From contig CAUHNN010000020.1 in the NCBI GenBank assembly GCA_959607715.1, positions 1 through 25,141 on the forward strand: a stretch of 25,141 nt of DNA, written 5' to 3'. Under the pieces are notes generated by a model. The model was not told where the DNA came from and did no database searches. It saw nothing but the letters and a program-made list of their open reading frames with translations. Positions 1-7,956 of the stretch are shown here, in pieces. The DNA is from an uncultured Eggerthella sp. GTDB lineage: Bacteria; Actinomycetota; Coriobacteriia; Coriobacteriales; Eggerthellaceae. The position numbers and the translations under genes were made by a program. The number at the start of each line of letters is the position of its first letter. Position 1 is the first letter of the stretch.

Positions 1-71
1 TGACTTCGGGAGGCGTCCAATTCTATAGCGGATACGCTCTACTTTTGACGCTTACTTTCATCCAACCATCG

Positions 72-110
72 AAGGAAGGGCCGCCGGTCGAACACCGGCG
101 GCCCTTCCTT
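72..110 (+). terminator. Long perfect hairpin, probable terminator of an upstream gene
   Basis: A perfect 17-bp inverted repeat (72-88 with 94-110) encloses a 5-base loop, followed by a short T-rich tail (TTTCGTT). It probably ends transcription of a plus-strand gene lying before the window. Bases 1-71 hold no recognisable gene. The weak T-tract makes terminator function likely but not certain. Confidence 0.65.
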
Positions 111-121
111 TCGTTGTGCCG

Positions 122-152
122 AAAAAAATCGCCCCGCTCTTGGCGGGGCGAT
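122..152 (-). terminator. Rho-independent terminator of rubrerythrin
   Basis: Read on the minus strand, a 10-bp GC-rich stem (152-143 with 137-128) with a 5-base loop is followed by a run of seven T (A7 at 122-128 on the plus strand). It lies about 60 bases after the rubrerythrin stop codon and is a textbook intrinsic terminator. Confidence 0.85.
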
Positions 153-210
153 CGATGCTACGCGGCGCGAATGGCGCTTGCCGTGGGCGCTTGAAATGCC
201 GAGACGGATC

Positions 211-747
211 CTAGTAGTTCTCGGCGCGGATCTCGAAGTAGCTCTTGGGGTGAGCGCAGACCGGGCAGATCTCGGGGGCCTTGGTGCCCACGACGATGTG
301 TCCGCAGTTGCGGCACTCCCATACCTTGACCTCGCTGCGCTCGAACACCTGGGCGGTCTCGACGTTCTTCAGAAGAGCACGGTAGCGCTCTTCGTGGTGC
401 TTCTCGATTTCCGCGACCATGCGGAACTTGACCGCCAGCTCGGGGAAGCCCTCTTCCTCGGCGGTCTTGGCGAAGCCGTCGTACATGTCGGTCCATTCGT
501 AGTTCTCGCCCTCGGCGGCAGATTCGAGGTTCTGGGCGGTGTCGCCGATGCCCTCGAGCTCCTTGAACCACATCTTGGCATGCTCCTTTTCGTTGTCCGC
601 GGTCTTCTGGAAGAGCGCTGCGATCTGCTCGTAGCCCTCCTTCTTGGCGACGGAAGCGAAATAGGTGTACTTGTTGCGCGCCTGAGACTCGCCGGCGAAG
701 GCGGCTTCGAGGTTCTTTTCCGTTTGGGTTCCTGCGTATTTCGTCAT
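211..747 (-). CDS. rbr: Rubrerythrin
   Basis: This 178-residue protein is a non-haem di-iron peroxidase that reduces hydrogen peroxide to water in the cytoplasm of anaerobes, taking electrons from rubredoxin or NADH-linked donors. The N-terminal ferritin-like four-helix domain (about 1-135) carries the expected ligands: E20 in GESQARNKY, E53 and H56 in NEKEHAKMW, acidic residues around E81/E84, and E115/H118 in EIEKHHEERY. A C-terminal rubredoxin domain (about 140-178) has two CxxC pairs, C145/C148 and C161/C164, for one Fe(SCys)4 centre. Length and order match classical rubrerythrin. The ATG is preceded by a strong site (AAGGAGGGG). The gene stands alone with its own candidate promoter and terminator, consistent with an oxidative-stress monocistron. 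The stop codon is TAG. Confidence 0.96.
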   Translation of the reverse strand: MTKYAGTQTEKNLEAAFAGESQARNKYTYFASVAKKEGYEQIAALFQKTADNEKEHAKMWFKELEGIGDTAQNLESAAEGENYEWTDMYDGFAKTAEEEGFPELAVKFRMVAEIEKHHEERYRALLKNVETAQVFERSEVKVWECRNCGHIVVGTKAPEICPVCAHPKSYFEIRAENY

Positions 748-842
748 AATCGACCCCTCCTTGTTCGAGTCATGACCTGAAGGCGGAGGAGACGAAGCCT
801 GCCAGCCCTCAAGGGGAAAAGCGATTGCGCTTTATCGACTTA

Positions 843-872
843 ATTCTACGACAGCATTGTCGGTGTTGTCAT
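843..872 (-). promoter_or_regulatory. Candidate rubrerythrin promoter with a palindrome in the spacer
   Basis: On the minus strand there is a -35-like ATGACA (872-867) and a -10-like TAGAAT (848-843) separated by 18 bases. The spacer contains an inverted repeat, CGACA-gcat-TGTCG (849-853 and 858-862), which is well placed for a repressor operator. The start codon lies about 95 bases downstream. The assignment rests on consensus matching only. Confidence 0.45.
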
Positions 873-956
873 GGGGGAATTCGCATCGTGACGAAGCCGT
901 ACCGTTGCATGCTATCCTGATCATTCGATCGTGATTATCGTGAAAGGACGGCTCCC

Positions 957-2204
957 ATGACCATCTCGCCTGCGCGCTGTGCGGCCCAGAGCCAGTGCGG
1001 TGCATGTTCGCTTTTGTCGTTGCCCTATGACGAGCAGCTTGCGCGCAAGGGGCGCTTCATCGAGGAGTTGTTTTCCGATATCTGTCCCGCAGCGGAGTTT
1101 CACGAGGTGCTGGGGATGGACGAGCCCTTCCATTACCGCAATAAGGTGACCTCGCCCTATGTCCCCGGCCCTTCTCGCAAGGGCGCCGTCAAGCGTTCGG
1201 CTAAGCGCGCGAAGAGGGGAGGATCGCCGTCGCGCGAGATTCTCTGCGGTATGTACGCGGCGAATTCCCATCGCGTGATCGACACCCGGGAATGCCTGAT
1301 CGAAAACGAAACCGCGAAGAAGGTCGTTCAGGCGATTCGCCGTTTGATGGGGCGCTACGCCATCGAACCGTATGACGAGGACGCCCATAGCGGATTCATG
1401 CGCCATGCGGTGGTGCGCGTCGGCCACGAGACGGGAGAGGTCCTGGTCACCCTCGTCACAAACGGCGCTCAATTCCCTGGATCGCGCAACTTCTGCCGCG
1501 AACTGGTGAAGATGGTGCCTTCCATCACCACGGTGGTCCAGAACGTGAACACGCGCCAGACCAACGTCATCCTCGGCGAGGAAGAGAAGACCCTTTACGG
1601 GCCGGGCTTCATCCTCGATACGCTCTGCGGCTTGAGCTTCCGCATCTCCTCGCGCTCTTTCTATCAGGTGAACGCCACCCAGACGGAAGTCCTGTACCGC
1701 CAAGCTTTGCGCATGGCGCGCTTTACCGGCACCGAAACGGCGCTCGACGCTTATTGCGGCACGGGCACGATTGGCCTGGTTGCGGCACGGGGCCTGCCGG
1801 AATGCCCCGAAGCCCACGCGCGTGCCGTGGTAGGCGTCGACAACGTCGCTTCCGCGATCCGCGACGCACGGGAAAACGCCCGCCACAACGGCGTGGAGAA
1901 CGCGACGTTCGAGGTGGGCGATGCGGGGGCGTTCATGGCGTCGCGCGCCCAGGAGGGCCAGGCTCTCGACGTTCTTCTCATGGATCCGCCTCGTGCTGGC
2001 TCGACGGAAGAGCTCCTTTCCGCCGCTGTTTCGATGGCCCCTTCGCGCATCGTCTACATCTCCTGCAATCCGCGTACGCAGGCGCGCGACGTGTCGTATC
2101 TCGTGGGCCGTGGATATCAAGCGACGGAGATCCAGCCGGTCGACATGTTCCCTCACACCGACCACATCGAGTGCATTTGCGCTCTTGAGCGTTGCTCGTC
2201 GTGA
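957..2204 (+). CDS. 23S rRNA (uracil-5-)-methyltransferase, RlmD/TrmA family
   Basis: This SAM-dependent methyltransferase of 415 residues probably makes 5-methyluridine in 23S rRNA. An N-terminal cysteine set C8, C14, C17 and C113 fits the [4Fe-4S] site of RlmD-type enzymes. The catalytic part shows SFYQVN (234-239), the SAM loop DAYCGTGTIGL (264-274), DPPR (343-346), the nucleophile C370 in SCNP, and the general base E405 in HTDHIE. No N-terminal TRAM domain is visible, so it is shorter than E. coli RlmD. A very basic insert lies near residues 74-93 (KGAVKRSAKRAKRGG-like) and may help RNA binding. The ATG follows GAAAGGA. RlmC/RlmCD specificity cannot be excluded from sequence alone. The gene converges with the histidine kinase, with only 21 bases between their stops and no terminator seen there. 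Confidence 0.9.
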   Translation: MTISPARCAAQSQCGACSLLSLPYDEQLARKGRFIEELFSDICPAAEFHEVLGMDEPFHYRNKVTSPYVPGPSRKGAVKRSAKRAKRGGSPSREILCGMYAANSHRVIDTRECLIENETAKKVVQAIRRLMGRYAIEPYDEDAHSGFMRHAVVRVGHETGEVLVTLVTNGAQFPGSRNFCRELVKMVPSITTVVQNVNTRQTNVILGEEEKTLYGPGFILDTLCGLSFRISSRSFYQVNATQTEVLYRQALRMARFTGTETALDAYCGTGTIGLVAARGLPECPEAHARAVVGVDNVASAIRDARENARHNGVENATFEVGDAGAFMASRAQEGQALDVLLMDPPRAGSTEELLSAAVSMAPSRIVYISCNPRTQARDVSYLVGRGYQATEIQPVDMFPHTDHIECICALERCSS

Positions 2205-2225
2205 GCCGGGCGGGGTAGAGGCGCG

Positions 2226-4004
2226 CTAGAGCAGGGGCGCCTCGGAGCGCGGGAACCGCATCGTCAGCGAGAAGCCGTTGCCCTGGCTCGTTTCGATCGA
2301 GAAGGAGCCGCCGTGGACGAAGGCGATGCGCGCGATCAGCGGGATGCCGAGCCCGTGCTGCTCGATCGTTCCGCTGCGCGACGTGCTCCACTGCGCGGCC
2401 TGGATGGGGAGGCTTTCTTCGACCGTGTTCGGCGTTTCGATCCGCTCGCGCGACGCGCCGTGGGGCGGCAGAGGAGCCGGCCCCTTTTTCAGCGTGTACG
2501 TTTTCACGTGGGGCTTCTCCTGCGATGCGATGACGGGCGGATCGAACGATGCGGGGTAGGAAACCTCGTCGTGCTCGATGGGCATTTCGGGTCCGTCGTC
2601 GCGCGTGGGGGCAAGCGCCGTTTCCCCGCGGCGCGCCCTGCCGGGAGCAAGGATTATCTTCGTGGGCTCGTTTTCGACGAGCGAGCCGATGCCGAGGTAT
2701 TCCTCTTCGAGCGTTGCGGCAAGGGAGGCGAGCTGACCGGGCGCCATGCCGCGTCCGTCATCCGATACGCCGAGGCTGAAGGAATCCTGTTCGGCGCGAA
2801 GGAAGAGGGTGATGTGCGCCGCTCCCGCGTTGTGCTTGTAGGCGTTGCCGATGGCGTTTCTAAGCGCCCTTCTCAAAAGGCGTTCGTCTCCCTTCATGGT
2901 GAGCGATCCCGCCGCGTCGTCCATGGAAAGCTCGAGCCGTTCGCCGTCGAAGCCCTGGTTGAGATGGTCGGCGACGAGTTCGCGGAGCATGCGCGGGACG
3001 TTGATCAGGTCGACGCGAAGCGGCTGCATGTCGTATTGAAGCTGCGTGGCGATGTTGAGGTCTTCGACGAGATCGCGGATACGCGAGCCCTGGGTGACGA
3101 TGATCGCGGCGCTTTCGCGCGCCTCTTCGGGAAGAGCGGGATCGTTTTCCAGTCGTTCGGCATGGCCTATGGCGATGGCGAGCGGGGTTCGCACGTCGTG
3201 GGAGACGCCGGCGACCCAATTCTTGCGCGCCTTCTCTTTGCGTTTGAGCGTCTCGGACACCTTGTTGATGCGCCTTCCCACGATGTTGAGCACGCCTGAG
3301 GAGCGGATCGTGGTGGGTTTCCCCTGGGCGAGCTCATCGAGGGAATCGAGCAACGGCCCGACGTTCTTGACGACGGATCGCTGCGAGATCATGAACAGAA
3401 GGAACACTGCGATGAGGTTCGTGAAGAACAGGAGCAGCGCGTAAACGGGCAGGCGTGAAAGCGATTCGCTTGAAAGGGTCATGCCCCACGATACGTAGGA
3501 CCCGTCTCTGTAGCCGAGCAGGACGAGCGCGGAGTCCTTCGTCCACATGAACACGGTCGAGTCGCCGTAGGCCCGATCGTGGCCGAGCACGGCGATGTCG
3601 TTTCGCGAGAACTTTCGAGGAAGGTAGTCGGGTGCGTTGCGCGTCCATGCGACGCTGCCGTTCTCAAGTACAAGCGCTGCCCAGCAGTTGTACTCGTCGA
3701 GGGCTGCGGCGATTTCGGGGTTGTCGAGGGTCCAGGCGCCCTCTTCTTCGACGAGCGCCGAGGAAAGGTCCCTGACCGAAACGGTTCCCGATTCGGTGGG
3801 GCTGCTGGAAGCTCCCTCGACCACGCTGACACCGAGGAGGATCACGAAGTCGATCGTCAGTAGGACGAGGGTCGTCGCGACGAAGGTGAGGATCTGCTTG
3901 GTCGCGAAGAAGCGACGCGTCTCGTTATTGGAGTTGTCGGCGGCAGGGCTTCCCGTCGCGCGCGTTTCAGTGGCTTTGGCGCCCTTCATGGTGCGCACCG
4001 TCAC
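2226..4004 (-). CDS. Membrane sensor histidine kinase with a long insert in the ATP-lid region
   Basis: This 592-residue kinase is the sensor of a two-component pair. A cytoplasmic N-tail is followed by TM1 (about 37-62), an extracytoplasmic domain (about 63-183), TM2 (about 186-207), a HAMP-like linker, the DHp helix with H269 in SHDVRTPL, an N-box around N383/N387 (LRNAIGNAYKHN), a G1 box DDGRG (415-419) and a G2-like HGLGIPL (550-556). About 128 residues rich in Pro, Glu and Ser separate G1 from G2, where most kinases have a few dozen. The GTG start overlaps the regulator TGA (GTGA), so the two are translationally coupled; an alternative ATG is at 3989. Its 120-residue outer domain is unlike the minimal loop of BceS kinases, so it is not a typical intramembrane sensor despite the adjacent Bce-like transporter. 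Confidence 0.93.
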   Translation of the reverse strand: MTVRTMKGAKATETRATGSPAADNSNNETRRFFATKQILTFVATTLVLLTIDFVILLGVSVVEGASSSPTESGTVSVRDLSSALVEEEGAWTLDNPEIAAALDEYNCWAALVLENGSVAWTRNAPDYLPRKFSRNDIAVLGHDRAYGDSTVFMWTKDSALVLLGYRDGSYVSWGMTLSSESLSRLPVYALLLFFTNLIAVFLLFMISQRSVVKNVGPLLDSLDELAQGKPTTIRSSGVLNIVGRRINKVSETLKRKEKARKNWVAGVSHDVRTPLAIAIGHAERLENDPALPEEARESAAIIVTQGSRIRDLVEDLNIATQLQYDMQPLRVDLINVPRMLRELVADHLNQGFDGERLELSMDDAAGSLTMKGDERLLRRALRNAIGNAYKHNAGAAHITLFLRAEQDSFSLGVSDDGRGMAPGQLASLAATLEEEYLGIGSLVENEPTKIILAPGRARRGETALAPTRDDGPEMPIEHDEVSYPASFDPPVIASQEKPHVKTYTLKKGPAPLPPHGASRERIETPNTVEESLPIQAAQWSTSRSGTIEQHGLGIPLIARIAFVHGGSFSIETSQGNGFSLTMRFPRSEAPLL

Positions 4005-4719
4005 TTATCGGAGACGACGATGAGCTTGTAGCCGAGCCCCTTCATGGTGACGAGGGACTCGGGATGCGACGGGTCGCGTTCGATCTTCTCGCGGATGCGC
4101 CGCACATGGGTCATGAGGGACTGCTCGTAGCCGAACGATGATCCCCAGCACTCTTCGCACAGGCGATCGGTGGTGACGATGCGGTTCGCGTTGGCCGACA
4201 GGATCCTGACGAGGTCGCTTTCCTTGGCGGTGAGGTGGACCGCGTCGCATCCTTCCTTGCGGACCTCGACGTTGTCGAGGTCGATCACGCAGTGCGCCAA
4301 CTGGAGAAGCGGCTCGTTGTCGGGGTAGCAGCGCCGGAGAACGGCGTAGATGCGCAGGATCAGCTCCTGCGGCGAGAACGGCTTGGTGAGGTAGTCGTCG
4401 GCACCGGCGCGCAGGCCCGTGAGGCGATCGCTCGTCTCGTCTTTCGCCGTGAGGAAGATGACGGGCACCGGGGTGGTGCGGGACAGCGAGCGGATGTAGG
4501 TGCAGAGCGTGAACCCGTCGCCATCGGGCAACGCGACGTCGAGCACGGGGCCAGGTCGGGGCGATGTTTCTCGAAGGCTGCAAGGCTGCTCGCCACGTCA
4601 CGCGCCGTGACGATGTGCGTGAAGCCGTCGGCCTCGAGCACGGTGGAGAGCAAGCGCAGCAGCTCGGGCTCGTCGTCGACGAGCAGGATCTTCTTGGTAT
4701 GTAATGCGTCGTGTGCCAT
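4001..4719 (-). pseudogene. OmpR/PhoB-family response regulator, frameshifted
   Basis: The N-terminal receiver half is read from ATG at 4719 (MAHDALHTKKILLVDDEPEL) to about residue 57 (HRPDLA). Homology then continues in another frame from about 4546 as VLDVALPDGDGF to the stop at 4001. The second segment holds the phosphoacceptor Asp (VLDV), FLTAKDE, DYLTKPFSP and a complete winged-helix DNA-binding domain (about 110 residues, ending MKGLGYKLIV). The break falls at a run of four C (minus strand, 4550-4547), and one extra base would restore the full regulator of about 240 residues. As written, the first frame loses the phosphorylation site, while the downstream frame (4001-4546, possible GTG at 4546) lacks the N-terminal acidic pocket. 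This may be a real loss of function or a sequencing error. It is coupled to the kinase and divergent from the ABC transporter it would be expected to control. Confidence 0.88.
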
Positions 4720-4725
4720 GTCTTC

Positions 4726-4731
4726 ATTCTA
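4726..4731 (-). promoter_or_regulatory. Candidate -10 box for a leaderless regulator-kinase transcript
   Basis: TAGAAT on the minus strand (4731-4726) ends six bases before the ATG at 4719. Transcription would then start at or next to the A of the start codon. No Shine-Dalgarno site precedes this ATG, unlike nearly every other gene here. No good -35 hexamer is seen. Leaderless mRNAs are common in actinobacteria; this instance is inference. Confidence 0.35.
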
Positions 4732-4896
4732 GGGGCGCTCGTTCGGCGCATTCGCGACGATTTCAAAAGTCAGGAAAACGTTAGGTGCGCGAAAGGGGCG
4801 CTCAAGGTCTCGCCTCTAGGCTTGAAGCAACGGGAGCGAAGGCTCCTTGCCGAAAACGAGATGCGGGCCGCTGGCCCGGGGACGAAAGGAGTCATC

Positions 4897-5685
4897 ATGG
4901 CGCAAACGGTAGTGGAGGTGCGCGACGTCTCGAAGTGCTATGGCGGTCGCAAGGGCCGTCGCGGTCACGCGGAAAGCGTGACGCGCGCACTCGATCACAT
5001 CAACTTCACGGTGGAGGAAGGCGAATTCGTTGCCATCATGGGGCCTTCGGGGTCGGGGAAGTCCACCTTGCTCAATTGCTTGGCCACGATCGACGCCCCT
5101 ACCAACGGCTCCATCGTGGTAGGGGGTCGCGAGGTGACGTCTCTTTCCTCCCGCGAAGTGGCGCGGTTCCGTCGCGAGGATTTGGGCTTCATCTTCCAGG
5201 ATTCGAGCCTGCTCGATACGCTGACAATACGCGAGAACATCGCCTTGGCCCTTACGCTCACCCGCACGCCTGCCCGCGAGATAGACGCGATGGTCGACGC
5301 ACTGGCGCAGCGCCTCGGGATCGCCGAAACGCTCGCGCGCTATCCCTATGAAGTGTCGGGCGGTCAAAAGCAGCGCGCGGCCGCAGCGCGTGCGGTCATC
5401 ACGAAGCCCAAGATGGTGCTCGCCGATGAACCGACCGGCGCCCTCGACACGAAGTCGGCCCGCGATCTGCTCGAGGCCATGACGTTCTTGAACGATATGG
5501 GCACCACGATCCTCATGGTCACGCACGATTCGTCGGTTGCGAGCTACTGCGATCGCATCGTGTTCATCCGCGACGGGAAGCTGTGGGGGCAGATGAAGCG
5601 CGGAAGCGACGATCGCGCCTCGTTCCTGCAGCGAATCGTGTCCGCGACGACGAAGCTCGAGGCGGGTGATCCCCGTGATTTTTAA
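4897..5685 (+). CDS. ABC transporter ATP-binding protein, BceA/MacB-like
   Basis: This 262-residue cytoplasmic ATPase partners the downstream permease. Visible motifs are Walker A GPSGSGKST (49-57), the Q-loop at Q101 (FIFQDSSLLDTLTIRENI), signature VSGGQ (153-157), Walker B VLADEP (174-179), D-loop GALD and switch H210. The Q-loop and signature regions resemble the LolD/MacB/BceA class used with FtsX-fold permeases. The start at ATG 4897 is chosen because GAAAGGAG lies just upstream and homology begins immediately; an open frame runs back to 4711 but has no family similarity. The 3' end overlaps the permease by 20 bases, indicating coupled translation. The divergent two-component pair suggests induction by peptide antibiotics or envelope stress. 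Confidence 0.92.
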   Translation: MAQTVVEVRDVSKCYGGRKGRRGHAESVTRALDHINFTVEEGEFVAIMGPSGSGKSTLLNCLATIDAPTNGSIVVGGREVTSLSSREVARFRREDLGFIFQDSSLLDTLTIRENIALALTLTRTPAREIDAMVDALAQRLGIAETLARYPYEVSGGQKQRAAAARAVITKPKMVLADEPTGALDTKSARDLLEAMTFLNDMGTTILMVTHDSSVASYCDRIVFIRDGKLWGQMKRGSDDRASFLQRIVSATTKLEAGDPRDF

Positions 5686-7741
5686 ACTAGCCTTCGCCAA
5701 TGTCCGAAGGTCGTACAAAGACTTCGGCATCTACTTCCTCACCCTGCTTGTCGGCGTGGCGGTGTTCTATGCGTTCAATTCCGTCGGTTCGCAAAGCGCC
5801 GTTCTCACGCTCAACGAGATGCAGGGCGGCATGCTCGACGTCCTGGGCATGCTGATCGACACGGTGTCGGTCTTCATCGTCGCCATCCTCGCCTTTCTGG
5901 TGATCTACGCAAGCCGTTTTTTGATCAAACGACGCAACAAGGAATTCGGCCTGTACTTGCTGCTCGGGATGACGCGCGGGAAGCTTCTCGCCCTGAGCGC
6001 GGTCGAAACCCTTTTCGTCGGCGCCGTGTCGCTTGCTGCGGGTCTGGCGCTGGGCGTTCTTTTGTCCCAGGCGCTTGTCGGGGTGACGGCGCTTCTGTTC
6101 GTGGCCGACATGAGCAAGGGCTTCACCTTCCTGTTCTCGGCCGACGCCGCCATCAAGAGCGTGGTGGTCTTCTTCGCCATCTTCGCGCTGTCCTTGCTTA
6201 TCAACGTGGGTTATCTGGGCCGCGCCAAGTTGATCGATCTGGTGAACGCCGAGAAGAAGAACGAGGTGATGACGCTTCGCAGCACGCGTGTTTCGCTTGC
6301 GCTGTTCATCGTTTCCCTCGGCGTGATCGCCCTATCCTATAAGCTGCTGCTCGATAACGGCTTGCTGTCGGTCGATGGACCGTTCTGGGCCGCAACGGCG
6401 CTCGTTTCTGTGGGGACGCTGCTGTTCTTCTATTCGCTGTCCGGCTTTTTGCTGAGCGTTCTCAGCCGCATGAAGGGCTTCTACTACCGCGGCCTCAACA
6501 TGTTCTCGCTGCGCCAGATCGCCTCGCGCGTGAATTCATCGTTCGCCTCCATGGGCGTCGTGTGCCTGACGCTGTTCCTGGCCATCACGAGCGTTTGCGG
6601 CGGCATCGGCATCTGCACGGCGACGCAGCAAAGCTACGAGAGCGCCTCATACGATGCCTCTGTTCGCTCTTACCTGACGTTGGGTGAAGGCACGGACGAA
6701 TTCCCTTCCGCCGCTGAGATGATGGAGCGCTACGGCAGCGCCGAGGCGGGCATCCGCGCTTCCTTCGAGGACCAGGGCGTCGATTGGGATCGCTACGTGA
6801 AGGATGCGGCCGAGATCGATCTGTATCGCGCCGAGACGACGTACGCGGATCTCGATAGGCTTGCCGGGGCGAAGCTCGGCGACTACAACAAGGCGGTCGA
6901 AGAGGGCTATGAAAACACCCCGCTTTCCGTCGCGAAGCTTTCCCAGGTGAACCGTTCGCTCGAGCTCGCGGGCAAGGAGCCCCTTGAGCTTGCTCCAGGT
7001 GAGGCGATCCTGAGCGTGGATGCCGATGTGGTCAAGGATTACATGAGAGACGTCGTCAAGGCGGGGGGCGAAGTGGAGGAGTTCGGGAAGAAGTTGACGC
7101 TTTCCAGCCACCTTGATGAAACCTGCTACGAGACCACAGCCACCCCGATGCAGCTTGGCATGCTCATCGTCGCCGACGATGCCGTTCCTGCCGACGCGGT
7201 TGCGACCAGTACGATCCTCAACGTCCAGTTCCCCGTCGGGATGGACGGCGATGAGTGGACCAAGAAGCTCGACGAGGTGATGGGCAAGGCCGATGCGGAC
7301 GCGTGGCCGGTCTCCATGTGGCAGACGCGTCAAGGGGTGTACGATCAGACGGTCGGCCTCACCACGGTGATCAGCTACCTGGCCATCTATATCGGCTTTA
7401 TCCTGGTCATGGCGTGCGCTGCGATCCTCGCCATCCAGCAGCTTACGGCCGCCTCGGACAACCGTCGTCGCTACCAGATGCTCAACAAGCTCGGTGCGCA
7501 GCGCCGGATGATCGACGGCTCGCTGTTCAAGCAGATCGCCATCGCCTTCATCTCCCCGTTGGCGCTTGCGGTCGCCCATTCGGCGTGCGCGCTCACGGTG
7601 GTGACCGACGTGACATCGATGTTCGGTCACGTCGACATCGCCGGCCCCGCTCTTATCACCGCCGCGGGATTCCTGACGGTCTACGGTGTGTATTTCGTCC
7701 TCACGTACTTCCAGGCCCGTTCGGTGGTTCGGGATCGTTAG
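5666..7741 (+). CDS. FtsX-fold ABC permease, BceB-like
   Basis: This 691-residue inner-membrane permease has about ten predicted hydrophobic segments. Its N-terminus (LAFANVRRSYKDFGIYFLTLLVGVA split over TM1) matches the start of BceB/VraG-type permeases. Seven or eight segments lie in residues 20-316, then a soluble extracytoplasmic domain of about 250 residues (about 320-565), then three C-terminal segments. That large loop is where BceB proteins contact peptide antibiotics bound to cell-wall lipid intermediates. The start is GTG 5666, with an alternative GTG at 5675; both overlap the ATPase gene. Function as a bacitracin- or lantibiotic-type resistance pump is inferred from family and context; the substrate is unknown. 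The stop is TAG, followed by a hairpin. Confidence 0.88.
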   Translation: MIPVIFKLAFANVRRSYKDFGIYFLTLLVGVAVFYAFNSVGSQSAVLTLNEMQGGMLDVLGMLIDTVSVFIVAILAFLVIYASRFLIKRRNKEFGLYLLLGMTRGKLLALSAVETLFVGAVSLAAGLALGVLLSQALVGVTALLFVADMSKGFTFLFSADAAIKSVVVFFAIFALSLLINVGYLGRAKLIDLVNAEKKNEVMTLRSTRVSLALFIVSLGVIALSYKLLLDNGLLSVDGPFWAATALVSVGTLLFFYSLSGFLLSVLSRMKGFYYRGLNMFSLRQIASRVNSSFASMGVVCLTLFLAITSVCGGIGICTATQQSYESASYDASVRSYLTLGEGTDEFPSAAEMMERYGSAEAGIRASFEDQGVDWDRYVKDAAEIDLYRAETTYADLDRLAGAKLGDYNKAVEEGYENTPLSVAKLSQVNRSLELAGKEPLELAPGEAILSVDADVVKDYMRDVVKAGGEVEEFGKKLTLSSHLDETCYETTATPMQLGMLIVADDAVPADAVATSTILNVQFPVGMDGDEWTKKLDEVMGKADADAWPVSMWQTRQGVYDQTVGLTTVISYLAIYIGFILVMACAAILAIQQLTAASDNRRRYQMLNKLGAQRRMIDGSLFKQIAIAFISPLALAVAHSACALTVVTDVTSMFGHVDIAGPALITAAGFLTVYGVYFVLTYFQARSVVRDR

Positions 7742-7759
7742 GTGTTCGTTTTCGCCAAA

Positions 7760-7785
7760 GGGGCCGCGTCTGTGGGCGCGGCCCC
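7760..7785 (+). terminator. Hairpin after the ABC permease
   Basis: A 9-bp perfect GC-rich stem (7760-7768 with 7777-7785) with an 8-base loop lies 19 bases after the permease stop. The trailing sequence TGTTCCT is only mildly T-rich. It probably separates the transporter operon from the surface-protein gene. Confidence 0.6.
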
Positions 7786-7866
7786 TGTTCCTATGTAAAG
7801 ACGCAGATAAATGATGGGTTGTTTCCTTGTGGAGAGAGGATGCGTGCTGTAGGATTGACGCACATT

Positions 7867-7903
7867 CTGAATGCGTTCTTTCCGCGTTCAGATCCTGATC
7901 AGG
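7867..7903 (+). repeat. Paired inverted repeats in the leader of the surface-protein gene
   Basis: CTGAATGCG (7867-7875) pairs with CGCGTTCAG (7883-7891) as a 9-bp stem with one T-G wobble and a 7-base loop. It is followed at once by the perfect palindrome CCTGATCAGG (7894-7903). They lie 54-90 bases before the start codon at 7957 and could be an operator or leader structure. No function can be assigned. Confidence 0.35.
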
Positions 7904-7956
7904 CGGCGGGTCCTCAAAAGGACGATATGCCACGCACGCTTGAACGAGGAGTACAT

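Noticed and set aside
921..2165. Long antisense open frame opposite the rRNA methyltransferase
   Set aside because: It mirrors a GC-rich coding gene, has an Arg/His/Ala-rich translation and shows no family motif; the plus-strand gene carries the full set of catalytic motifs.
4833..4846. Small hairpin GGAGC-gaag-GCTCC in the divergent intergenic region
   Set aside because: A five-base-pair stem is expected by chance in sequence this GC-rich, and it is not placed against any clear promoter element.
4711..4896. Possible 62-residue N-terminal extension of the ABC ATPase
   Set aside because: The frame is open but has no ATPase-family similarity, overlaps the divergent promoter region, and the ATG at 4897 has a strong ribosome site.
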